Below are positions 1-7,244 of a DNA stretch of 64,000 bases, in pieces. The notes below the pieces were generated by a model, which saw only the letters and a list, made by a program, of their open reading frames with translations, was not told where the DNA came from and ran no database searches. Source of the DNA: Pedococcus sp. 5OH_020. Lineage in GTDB: Bacteria > Actinomycetota > Actinomycetes > Actinomycetales > Dermatophilaceae. The DNA lies in NCBI RefSeq assembly GCF_027812955.1, contig NZ_JAPYZV010000011.1, forward strand, positions 62,001 through 126,000. Reading direction: 5' to 3'. The position numbers and the translations under genes are program-made. Within the stretch, counting starts at the first letter, position 1. Each line of letters starts with the position of its first letter.

Positions 1-771
1 GTTCACGATCAGGTAGCCCAGTCCGGCCTTGGCGCCCACCATCTCGGCGGCGATGAGGACGAGGATCGAGGCCGTGCCGGCCATCCGGACGCCTGTGAAG
101 ATGGTGGGCACCGCCGAGGGCAGCACGACCTTCTGGAACAGCCTCAGGCTCCCGAGTCCCAGGGAGCGCGCCGCCCTGACCAAGAGTGGGTCCACGGTCC
201 GGACGCCGGCGATCGTGTTGAGCAGCACCGGGAAGAAGCTCGCGTAGGCGACGATCGCGATCTTGCTGGTCTCCCCGATGCCGAGCAGCAGGACGAAGAC
301 CGGCAGCAGCGCGAGGGCGGCGGTGTTGCGGAAGGCCTCCAGCAGCGGGGTGAGGAACTCGCGCAGCCCGTCGTACCAGGCCACCACGAGTCCCAGGCCG
401 ATGCCGGCGACGACGGCGAAGCTGAACCCGATCGCGGAACGGCTCAGGCTCGCGGCCACGTGCTGCTGGAGCTGGCCGCTCTGGACCAGGCCCCACCAGG
501 CCTGAAGTACCTCGTGCAGCGGTGGGAGGAACACCTTGCGGGCCGGGTCCAGCAGGTGCTGCGTGCCGTACTCCCACAGCAGCAGGAACAGCACGACGGC
601 CGCCGACCGCCGGGCCAGCCGCCCGATGCCCCGCGTGACGCGACGAGCTCTGGTATGCCGCGGGGTCACCGCCCCGGTGAGGGTCGGCCCGGCTGAGGCG
701 CCGAGATCCTGGGAGTCCAGACCCCCCGATCCCGCGAGGTCGCCTGCTGTGTCGAGGGTTGCTGTGCTCAT
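1..771 (-). CDS. ssuC: ABC transporter permease, sulfonate/taurine type (partial)
   Basis: This is a binding-protein-dependent permease whose C-terminus lies beyond the left edge; 257 codons are present. After a hydrophilic N-terminus of about 45 residues there are several membrane helices, for example the stretch VVLFLLLWEYG and a later one beginning AALALLPVFVLLLG. The cytoplasmic loop with RAARSLGLGSLRLFQKVVLPSAVP is the EAA-like motif that contacts the ATPase. The start ATG overlaps the stop of the ATPase gene by one base (TGATG), so the genes are translationally coupled. Family assignment to the SsuC/TauC/NrtB type rests on the operon (FMN reductase plus SsuA-like protein); substrate is inferred. 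Confidence 0.9.
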   Translation of the reverse strand, partial: MSTATLDTAGDLAGSGGLDSQDLGASAGPTLTGAVTPRHTRARRVTRGIGRLARRSAAVVLFLLLWEYGTQHLLDPARKVFLPPLHEVLQAWWGLVQSGQLQQHVAASLSRSAIGFSFAVVAGIGLGLVVAWYDGLREFLTPLLEAFRNTAALALLPVFVLLLGIGETSKIAIVAYASFFPVLLNTIAGVRTVDPLLVRAARSLGLGSLRLFQKVVLPSAVPTIFTGVRMAGTASILVLIAAEMVGAKAGLGYLIVN

Positions 772-1628
772 CAGGCTGCCTTCTCTGTGCCGTCGGGCTG
801 GATCTTGAGGTGACCGGCGTCCTGCGCCCTGCGGACCTCGTCGTGCAGGAGGGTCCAGACCTCGTGCCGGTAGTGGACGAAGCGCGGGTCGGACCGCAGG
901 TCTGTGGTGGCCTCGCGTTCGCCGAGGTCGATGTCGACCAGTGCCTTGAGCTGCCCGGGCCGCGAGCTCAGGACGGCCACCCGCTGGCCGAGGTAGACCG
1001 CTTCCTCGATGCCATGGGTGATGAAGACGACCGTGGTGTCGGTGGCTCGCCAGATCCGCAGCAGCTCTTCCTGCAGCTGCTCCCGGGTCTGCGCGTCGAG
1101 GGCCGCGAACGGTTCATCCATCAGCAGGATCCCGGGTTGGTAGGCGAGGCTGCGGGCGATGGCCACGCGCTGCTTCATCCCGCCCGAGAGCTCGTGCGGG
1201 TAGCGGTCCTCGAACCCCTCGAGCCCGACGAGGGCCAGGTTGTCGCGGGCGCGTTCGCTGCGCTCCCGACGGCTCAGACCGCCCTGCTCGAGACCGAAGG
1301 TGACGTTGGCAAGAGTGGTGCGCCAGGGAAACAGGGCATACTGCTGGAACACGATGCCGCGGTCCAGCCCCGGGCCAGCCACCTCCGCACCGTCCACGAG
1401 GACCCTGCCGCTCGTGGGCCGGGTCAGGCCACCAAGCAGGTCGAGCAGCGTCGTCTTGCCCGACCCGCTCGGTCCGACCAGCGTGAGGAACTCACCGCGC
1501 GGCACCTGCAGCGAAAGGTCATGCAGGGCGACCAGCGTGCGGTTCTGCGGCTGGTCCTTCGTGGCCCGCAGGGCGAACTGCTTGGTCACATGCGACAGCT
1601 CGATGTGGGCGCCGTCGTGACCGCTCAT
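771..1628 (-). CDS. ssuB: ABC transporter ATP-binding protein, sulfonate/taurine type
   Basis: This 285-residue ATPase powers the importer with the adjacent permease. Walker A (GPSGSGKTT) is at about residues 52-60, followed by the signature LSGGMKQRVAIARSLA and Walker B ILLMDEPFAALD, then the switch histidine in VVFITHGIEEA. These match the SsuB/TauB/NrtD branch. I chose the ATG that overlaps the upstream solute-binding protein stop by four bases (ATGA), because the longer reading frame further upstream runs antiparallel to nothing useful and simply shadows that gene. The nucleotide-binding motifs are complete, so the gene looks functional. Confidence 0.93.
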   Translation of the reverse strand: MSGHDGAHIELSHVTKQFALRATKDQPQNRTLVALHDLSLQVPRGEFLTLVGPSGSGKTTLLDLLGGLTRPTSGRVLVDGAEVAGPGLDRGIVFQQYALFPWRTTLANVTFGLEQGGLSRRERSERARDNLALVGLEGFEDRYPHELSGGMKQRVAIARSLAYQPGILLMDEPFAALDAQTREQLQEELLRIWRATDTTVVFITHGIEEAVYLGQRVAVLSSRPGQLKALVDIDLGEREATTDLRSDPRFVHYRHEVWTLLHDEVRRAQDAGHLKIQPDGTEKAA

Positions 1629-2728
1629 GACGCAGCCCCGGCCGCGAGTGCATTGAACCTGTTGGTGTACAGCTCGCCGGGGTTGAGCGCGCCCTGCTTG
1701 ACGATCCCGCTCTGCACGAGCCAGGGCTCCCAGCGGGTGAAGTCCTGGTCGCTGATGACACCGCCCTTGCTGGGGATCCCGACGCTCTTCCAGTACTTGA
1801 GGTTGTCGGTCTTCTCGTTGCGGCCCCGCTCGTCGATGATGGCGGTGAAGCGCGCGATGACCTCCTCGCGTGGGCTGGTTCGCTCCCACTCGATCGCCTT
1901 GGCCACTCCCGTGACGAACTCTTTGGCGGCGGCCGGGTGCTGGGCGATGAAGTCGTCCCGCAGGACGTACTGACCGCCGTTGAAGGCGCCGAACAGCTGG
2001 TAGTCACTGAACAGTGACCTCAGCCCTCCGGTGGCGATGGCGTGGTCCTGCAGGACTCCCGACAGGGTGCCGACGTCCACCTGACCGCGACGGACAGCCA
2101 GCTCGGTGTCGTTCGGGGGCAGAGGGACGAGCTGCACCTGCTTGATCTCCGCCGGGCTCAGCCCGTTCTTCTGCAGGTAGGTGTCGATGACGGCCTCGGC
2201 GTGCGCGCCGAGGGTGTTGACGGCGATCTTCTTGCCTATGAGGTCGCGAGCGCCTCGAATCGGGCTGTCGTCCTTGACATAGAACCCGTTGAAGGACTTG
2301 GCATCCTCGCCGTAGTAGTTCACGACTGCCTTGACCGGGGCTCCGGCCGCGATCAGCTTGACGACCGCACCTGAGAAGGCGCCACCGAAGTCGGTCTGAC
2401 GGGTTGCCGCGGACTGGATGTCCTGGGGGCCACTGGTGGTGTTGCCGACCCAAGTGAGCCTGATCGTCGGGAAGTAGCCGAGGTCGGCCGCCAGCTCGGG
2501 AAGCGAGACGGAGTTGGCGTTGCCCTGATAACGCAGTGTCACCGGGCCCTTGTCCCGGCCGGACGTGCTCGCCCCGCTCGACGGGAGCGAGCAGCCGCCG
2601 ACGAGGACCAGGGGTAGTGCAGCGACGAGGGAAGTCACTATGGCCGGGCTCGACGCGAGTGAGCGACGTGGGGTGAGGGAACCACTTGGGTTGAATGAAC
2701 GCTGTGGGTGGCGAAGGAGGGTGCGCAT
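1625..2728 (-). CDS. ssuA: ABC transporter solute-binding lipoprotein, SsuA-like
   Basis: This 367-residue protein should capture the substrate outside the membrane. It has a positively charged N-terminus, a hydrophobic segment and a lipobox-like LVLVGGC, so it is probably lipid-anchored. The body is typical of the SsuA/NrtA periplasmic-binding family: an N-terminal strand TLRYQGNANSVSLPELAADLGYF, the segment NGFYVKDDSPIRGARDLIGKKIAVN, and a C-terminal NRFNAL tail. It sits between the FMN reductase (TGATG one-base overlap) and the ATPase (ATGA overlap). Sulfonate as substrate is inferred from the neighbouring reductase and the SAM riboswitch; the desulfonating monooxygenase itself is not in the window. 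Confidence 0.9.
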   Translation of the reverse strand: MRTLLRHPQRSFNPSGSLTPRRSLASSPAIVTSLVAALPLVLVGGCSLPSSGASTSGRDKGPVTLRYQGNANSVSLPELAADLGYFPTIRLTWVGNTTSGPQDIQSAATRQTDFGGAFSGAVVKLIAAGAPVKAVVNYYGEDAKSFNGFYVKDDSPIRGARDLIGKKIAVNTLGAHAEAVIDTYLQKNGLSPAEIKQVQLVPLPPNDTELAVRRGQVDVGTLSGVLQDHAIATGGLRSLFSDYQLFGAFNGGQYVLRDDFIAQHPAAAKEFVTGVAKAIEWERTSPREEVIARFTAIIDERGRNEKTDNLKYWKSVGIPSKGGVISDQDFTRWEPWLVQSGIVKQGALNPGELYTNRFNALAAGAAS

Positions 2729-3303
2729 CAGGCCACCGCCTCGCGACGAGCAGCGCTGGCGGCGACCAGGGACCGGCCGGCGACGGTGTCGAGGAAGCCA
2801 GCTGTGACCTCGCGCAGCGGTCGCTGGGCGGCCTCGTCGAGCAGCACCTCACCGCCCTCGAGGAGGGTCACGTGCTCGGCCAGCACGAACCACCCCGGGG
2901 TGATGCTGCTGGGCGCGAGGCTTGCGAGCACCGGCCGGAGTGCGTAGTCGACGACGAGCACATGGGCTGGCGTGCCACCGGTGGCCACGGGGAGGACCAC
3001 CTTGCCGCGAAGCGCGAACTGCGGCAGCAGGTCCAGGAAGGTCTTGAGCAGCCCGCCGTAGGCCGCCTTGTAGACGGGCGTTGAGACGACCACGGCGTCG
3101 GCGGCGTCCAGGGTGGCCACGGCCCGGGCAACGTCGGGGTCGTGCGCGTCGCCACGCAGGAGGGGCGCTGCGGGCAGGTCCCGCAGCACGATCGGCACGA
3201 CGACGTGGCCGGCGCGTTGGAGCTGCCGGGCGATGTCGGAGAGAACTGCATCGGTCTTGGACGAGAGGGAGGGGCTGCTGGAGATCGTGGCAATGACAGC
3301 CAT
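2728..3303 (-). CDS. ssuE: NAD(P)H-dependent FMN reductase, SsuE family
   Basis: This 191-residue flavodoxin-like reductase supplies reduced FMN to a two-component alkanesulfonate monooxygenase. The start ATIS-SSPSLSSKTD matches the phosphate-binding loop of SsuE/NADPH-dependent FMN reductases, and STPVYKAAYGGLLKTFLD is the family's strongly conserved loop near the flavin. Length is normal for SsuE. A Shine-Dalgarno GAAAGGA lies seven bases before the ATG. It is the first gene of the sulfonate operon and is separated from the SAM-IV riboswitch and leader ORF by about 130 bases. Confidence 0.93.
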   Translation of the reverse strand: MAVIATISSSPSLSSKTDAVLSDIARQLQRAGHVVVPIVLRDLPAAPLLRGDAHDPDVARAVATLDAADAVVVSTPVYKAAYGGLLKTFLDLLPQFALRGKVVLPVATGGTPAHVLVVDYALRPVLASLAPSSITPGWFVLAEHVTLLEGGEVLLDEAAQRPLREVTAGFLDTVAGRSLVAASAARREAVA

Positions 3304-3431
3304 GGCGGTTCCTTTCGGGCACAGGGCATCTCCGGCCCGGCGCGAAGGCGCAGAGCCGTGAGGCAGAGAAGGGTTTCGCTACACCGAGGAGTCAGGGCGC
3401 GGTTGCGGCGAGGAGAGGGCGAGGAGACGCG

Positions 3432-3536
3432 TCAGCGACGACAGAGCGCGCTGGAGACCCTGAGCAGGTCGACGTGCCTGCGCAGGACCGGTCGACAGGA
3501 GCGATCAGCTGCCTGCCTGGATTCGTTGTCGCTCAT
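3432..3536 (-). CDS. small leader peptide ORF upstream of the sulfonate operon
   Basis: This is a 34-codon ORF lying between the SAM-IV aptamer and ssuE. Its C-terminal half reads LRRHVDLLRVSSALCRR. Short proteins ending in this RR-HVDL-x-RV-xxALC pattern are widely annotated as putative leader peptides upstream of sulfur-metabolism genes in Streptomyces and relatives; I recognise it from memory, not from a search. There is a cysteine at residue 14 and another third from the end. A plausible Shine-Dalgarno (GAGGA, 3546-3550) stands nine bases before the ATG. Known cysteine-rich leader ORFs in mycobacteria act as cysteine-responsive attenuators; this one has few cysteines, so a cis-regulatory role here is inference. 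Confidence 0.7.
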   Translation of the reverse strand: MSDNESRQAADRSCRPVLRRHVDLLRVSSALCRR

Positions 3537-3554
3537 CGGATCCCGTCCTCGAGT

Positions 3555-3681
3555 TGAGGCTCGAGAGCCTCGCGCTTGCGTCAGTCGCTCGACTGACGCC
3601 GGGTCCTCACCCGGAGCACCCAACCGCGAGTGGGAGGGTTGCCGTCCAGCGAGCCGGGGCTTGGCACTGGAGCTCATGACC
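3555..3681 (-). promoter_or_regulatory. SAM-IV riboswitch upstream of the ssu operon
   Basis: Read on the minus strand the element begins GGTCATGAG, then has GCCCCGGCTCGCTGGACGGC, the invariant CGGCAACCCTCC, GGTGCTCCGGGTGAGGACC and the late block GCAAGCGCG. This order matches the SAM-IV class found in actinomycetes. A hairpin GCGTCAGTC-GACTGACGC replaces the variable stem before GCAAGCGCG. Downstream, CCTC at 3556-3559 can pair either with GAGG at 3568-3571 in the aptamer tail or with GAGG at 3547-3550, the Shine-Dalgarno of the leader ORF, which suggests a translational expression platform. Confidence 0.92.
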
Positions 3682-4058
3682 TACGTCGAACGTAGTGGTT
3701 CAGTAGTTACCTACCAAACAAGTAGGATATACCTCTCGCATCGTGGGACGACAGGCGTCGCACACGCACGAAATCCGTTGCGCAGGAGGCTTTCAGCCGA
3801 GACAGCGGTCCGTCACACCGCCGCCTACCTGGGCCAAGGACAGGCCGGGCCAGACTGTCGGTGCGACCACGGTCCGGGTTTCGTTGGACGTAAGGCGACC
3901 CTGACCGTGTCGCAGCACAGGCCGTGGTAGCTGGCGCGCGGGCGATGTCCGCCGTGGCAGACCAGCCATACGGGCTGCGCCAAGGGCGAGTCGTCGCCCT
4001 ATTCAGGCACCACTGGCTTATCGGGGGCCCGCTGAAGGGGTCCGTGTGGCTGGCGCGT
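3682..4058. other. long intergenic region upstream of the ssu transcript
   Basis: Apart from the candidate promoter at its left end I find no gene or convincing structure in these 377 bases. Several open frames cross it, but none has recognisable protein sequence or consistent third-position bias. Confidence 0.6.
3689..3717 (-). promoter_or_regulatory. candidate sigma-A promoter of the ssu transcript
   Basis: On the minus strand TTGGTA (3712-3717) and TACGTT (3689-3694) are separated by 17 bases. The predicted start would fall about seven bases later, right at the first base of the SAM-IV aptamer, which supports the call. Confidence 0.55.
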
Positions 4059-5024
4059 TTACCCTGCCGTGCCACTCAAGATCGTGAAGGCGCGGAGGCT
4101 GGCCAGCTGCCGGTCCCACTGCGGGTGGCGGTCATAGGGTGCACGGAGCACCTCTAGCAGAAGCCGAGTGCGGGCCAAGGGGACGAGCAGGTCGTCCTCC
4201 TCGGGCGGGACCGGGCCGCCGGCAGCGCGGTAGGCCCGGACGAAGTCGTTCATCACGTCCCGGTTGAGCTCGCCGCCCTGGGACGAACAGAACGACAGCA
4301 TGGCACTGGCGAGGTCCCAAACCAGCCAGTCGAGCTCTGCTTCCTCCCAGTCCAAGACCGCGCTCACTCGCCCACCGCGGACAAGCACGTTACCCGCGAA
4401 GATGTCGTTGTGGGTCAGGCCCGTCATTGGGCGGCGGTCCCGGTCGATCCACTCGACGAGGCGGCCGAGTTTGCCGCGTTCGTGATGTATCAGTGGTTGC
4501 CAAGCGTCGAACTCGGAGGGGTATGGGCCGACCGCGGGTAGCGGGAGTTGCAACAGCCGTCGATGGTCCGGCCGCTTCGAGACCCGAACCCCGCAGGAGT
4601 GCAGGCGACCCACTTCCACGGCGACGGCGTGCCGGTCTGCGTGTGCGGCCGGCACGCCGTCGGCCCATGGCACGAGCCATACCGGACGGTTGTTGTGCCA
4701 GAACCAGGTCGACCCGTCGAGCGCGGGCCGCGGGGCTAAGGCCTCCGGTAGCTCAGTGCTCACCGCTCGGACAAGACGGTGCTCCCAGTCCATGCTGGCG
4801 GCGCTGCTCGGCGGACGCTTGATGTGCAGCACAACAGGCGCGTGGCCGTCCTGATCGACTCTCAACACGTCGTTGGCGTACCCGCCTGTGAGGCGCGTGG
4901 CGGTCGAGCGACCGCGGAGGCCGTAGCGCTGGCAGACCGCGTCCCACAGGTACGGGAAGTCCGCGAGCACGTCATCATGCACGCCACCATCCTCGCCTAC
5001 GAGTCCGCCATTGCGATCTCTCAT
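4059..5024 (-). CDS. APH-family small-molecule kinase
   Basis: This protein of about 321 residues has the aminoglycoside phosphotransferase/homoserine kinase II fold. The Brenner motif LTHNDIFAGNVLV supplies the catalytic Asp and the Mg-binding Asn, and VLDWEEAELDWLVWDLA carries the second metal-binding acid. The N-lobe contains LTGGYANDVLRV (nucleotide loop). The substrate cannot be named: family members phosphorylate aminoglycosides, choline, homoserine or other hydroxyl compounds, and nothing nearby points to resistance. The start is uncertain between ATG at 5024 and an in-frame GTG at 5042, neither with a strong ribosome binding site. Confidence 0.8.
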   Translation of the reverse strand: MRDRNGGLVGEDGGVHDDVLADFPYLWDAVCQRYGLRGRSTATRLTGGYANDVLRVDQDGHAPVVLHIKRPPSSAASMDWEHRLVRAVSTELPEALAPRPALDGSTWFWHNNRPVWLVPWADGVPAAHADRHAVAVEVGRLHSCGVRVSKRPDHRRLLQLPLPAVGPYPSEFDAWQPLIHHERGKLGRLVEWIDRDRRPMTGLTHNDIFAGNVLVRGGRVSAVLDWEEAELDWLVWDLASAMLSFCSSQGGELNRDVMNDFVRAYRAAGGPVPPEEDDLLVPLARTRLLLEVLRAPYDRHPQWDRQLASLRAFTILSGTAG

Positions 5025-5142
5025 GTCGGTTCCGAGATGCACTGGGCATTGAGGAGAGGTCGCCGCTCACCGCGTCATTGCGCCGCGGGAGCGGCAGACT
5101 CGCAGGGCGCTGCCTGCGGTGTCGTCGTGTGCGCCATGGCCT

Positions 5143-6108
5143 CTATGAGCTCGCACGGGTGGCCAGCTCGTCGTTCGCCTCACGCCAGCGCCCGATCATC
5201 GCGGGGCCGCCGTGACCGTCGCCCTCATCGACGATGAGGTTCGACTCGGGCCAGCTGCGGGAAAGCTGCCAAGCAGTGATGGTCGGCGAGGAGATGTCGC
5301 GTCGACCGTGAAGGAGGATGCCCGGGATGCCGTGCAGGCGCTCCATGCGTTCGAGGATGGGCGGTTCGCAGAAGCCGTCGTGGGCCCAGTAGTGCGCGGT
5401 GAGACGTGTGAAGGCCAGCCTGAAGCGGTCTTCGAGCCACCGGGTGTCTCGCTGGAAGCCTCCGGCGCCGATCGAGATGTGAGTGTCTTCCCACAGGGCC
5501 CACTCCTGGGACGCCGCCTCACGGACCGCTGGTTCCGGCGATTCCATGAGGCGGGCATATGCCTCGACCAGCCGCCCCTTCCCTCGCTTGTATCCGATTC
5601 CGGACTGCTCAGCGTGGCAGGCGAAGCGCTCCCATGCCTCGGGAAATATGTCGCCGACGCCTTCGGTGATCCAGTCGACCTCGCGGCGGCTGGTCGTAGT
5701 CACTGCGAACAGCACGAGACCGAGGACACGCTCCGGGTGAGCCTGCGCGTAGGCGAGCGCCAGCGTCGACCCCCACGACACTCCGTCAAGGATCCACGCA
5801 TCGATGCCAAGATGTTCGCGCAGGTGCTCCATGTCCTGGATGAGGTGGGCCGTCGTATTTGTGACAAGAGAGGTCGACGGATCAGACGCGTGCGGCGTGG
5901 AGCGGCCACAGCCCCGCTGCTCGAAGCCCACTACCCGTGTGGCAGTCAGGTCGAAACGGTTGCGGTAGAGACTGGTTCCCAGGCCACCACCGGGGCCGCC
6001 GTGCACATAGAGCGCCGGGACCCCATGGGGAGATCCCCACTCCTCCCAGTAGATCTGCTGACTCTCACCGACGCCGTGCAGCCCCTGCTTACGGGGTCCC
6101 TCAGTCAT
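5143..6108 (-). CDS. pip: alpha/beta hydrolase, prolyl aminopeptidase family
   Basis: This 321-residue protein resembles proline iminopeptidases (peptidase family S33), which remove N-terminal proline. It shows the oxyanion region YVHGGPGGG, the strand-turn FEQRGCGRSTPH, the nucleophile elbow GVSWGSTLALAYAQAHPERV, and a late VDEGDGHGG segment for the catalytic His, all in family order. The usual elbow is GGSWGS; here Val replaces the second Gly, leaving the Ser and Gly that matter. The chosen ATG starts MTEGPRKQG; the open frame continues upstream but loses all similarity there. Confidence 0.85.
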   Translation of the reverse strand: MTEGPRKQGLHGVGESQQIYWEEWGSPHGVPALYVHGGPGGGLGTSLYRNRFDLTATRVVGFEQRGCGRSTPHASDPSTSLVTNTTAHLIQDMEHLREHLGIDAWILDGVSWGSTLALAYAQAHPERVLGLVLFAVTTTSRREVDWITEGVGDIFPEAWERFACHAEQSGIGYKRGKGRLVEAYARLMESPEPAVREAASQEWALWEDTHISIGAGGFQRDTRWLEDRFRLAFTRLTAHYWAHDGFCEPPILERMERLHGIPGILLHGRRDISSPTITAWQLSRSWPESNLIVDEGDGHGGPAMIGRWREANDELATRASS

Positions 6109-6398
6109 GGGCACGCACGCTATGACAGCGTCCCGGGCAGGTCCACTGTCCCTCGCGGAACGTCGGCTTTGGCCGTGATGCGCGCATGGACGACGTGTGT
6201 CCCTCCGCGGCGTCGAGGCCGGGAGGCGCCTATCGGTTTGCCGGAGTCCAGACGTCCCGCGGCGCGACACCCGTGAAGGTAGGCCGTCGTCCCCCTCGGC
6301 CTGTTGCTGGCCAGCGTCGGGCGACGCCGGGACTTCATGAGCATCCGTGGGCGGTCTCGCACCAGGCGATCCGACAGATCGCCGAGGCCCGCCACGAG

Positions 6399-6992
6399 TC
6401 AGTGAACGGTCTCGTGGTTGTGGCACATCTCGACGAACCTCGCGATGCGCGCGGCCCGGGTCTCCGGCTTCTTCGCATCGTGGATGCGGTACAGGATCGC
6501 ATAGCGGTTCGCGCCTCCGAGTGTCTCGAAGAACGCCTTGGCCTGCGGGTCGGCCGCGAGCGCTGCAGCCAGGTCGTCGGGGACGGTCGCACTCTTTTGG
6601 CCGGCGTAGGCCGCCGCCCAGCGGCCGTCCGCCTTCGCCGCGTCGACCTGCGCCTGCCCTGCCGGGTGCATGCGACCGGCCTTGATCAGCGCCTCGGCCT
6701 TGTCCCGGTTGATCTGCGACCATTTGCTGCGCGGCCCGCGGGGGGTGAAGCGCTGCAGCCAATAGGTCTCGTCGTATCCCCGCTTCTGCCCGTCGATCCA
6801 GCCGTGGCAGAGAGCGACGTCGAGCGCTTCGAAGTAGCTGACCGTCTGCGCCGCGCCCTTCTTCCCAATCTTGAGCCAGAAGCCGCGGTGGTCGGCGTGG
6901 TGCTCGGCGAACCACGCCTCGCAGTCGGGCACAGTGGCGAATGAGATCACCGGCTGGCCGGCCAGCTCCTGAGGCGTCTCCTCGCCGGACAT
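6399..6992 (-). CDS. YdeI/OmpD-associated family protein
   Basis: This 197-residue protein has the hallmarks of the YdeI-like family: an N-terminal domain with ADHRGFWLKIGKKG and YFEALDVALCHGWIDGQKRGYDETYWLQRFTPRGPRSKWS, and a C-terminal helical part with GGANRYAILYRIHDAKKPETRAARIARFVEMC. The fold is DUF1801/YdhG-related and the biochemical role is unknown. It is separated from the downstream hydrolase by 290 bases in which I see nothing coding. Confidence 0.85.
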   Translation of the reverse strand: MSGEETPQELAGQPVISFATVPDCEAWFAEHHADHRGFWLKIGKKGAAQTVSYFEALDVALCHGWIDGQKRGYDETYWLQRFTPRGPRSKWSQINRDKAEALIKAGRMHPAGQAQVDAAKADGRWAAAYAGQKSATVPDDLAAALAADPQAKAFFETLGGANRYAILYRIHDAKKPETRAARIARFVEMCHNHETVH

Positions 6993-7244
6993 GCGGCCAT
7001 CCTGTCACCGCTCACCGACAGGATGGCCAGCTTCGCGTCGCTCCAAGCAGCGAGGACCGCGGCGCCGGACCGACCTCGCACCGCCAGGACCTCCACGCTG
7101 GCTGTCAGGGTTCCCCCTGAACGCCCCCTGAACCGACCAGCAATCGGCCCGGAACCTGTTGTGGTCCCCACCGACCGATCTCTACCTTGGTCGGGATGGC
7201 GCCGTGCGGGGTGCGCCGCAGCCCCACGGTGAGAGGCACGGACG

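Noticed and set aside
759-1973. Long plus-strand frame across the ssuB and ssuA genes.
   Set aside because: It is antisense to two clearly conserved transporter genes and its translation has no family motifs; long antisense frames are expected at this GC content.
3304-3431. GC-rich segments between the leader ORF and ssuE as a terminator/antiterminator.
   Set aside because: Several overlapping weak stems are possible, but I could not find one dominant hairpin by eye; thermodynamic folding would be needed.
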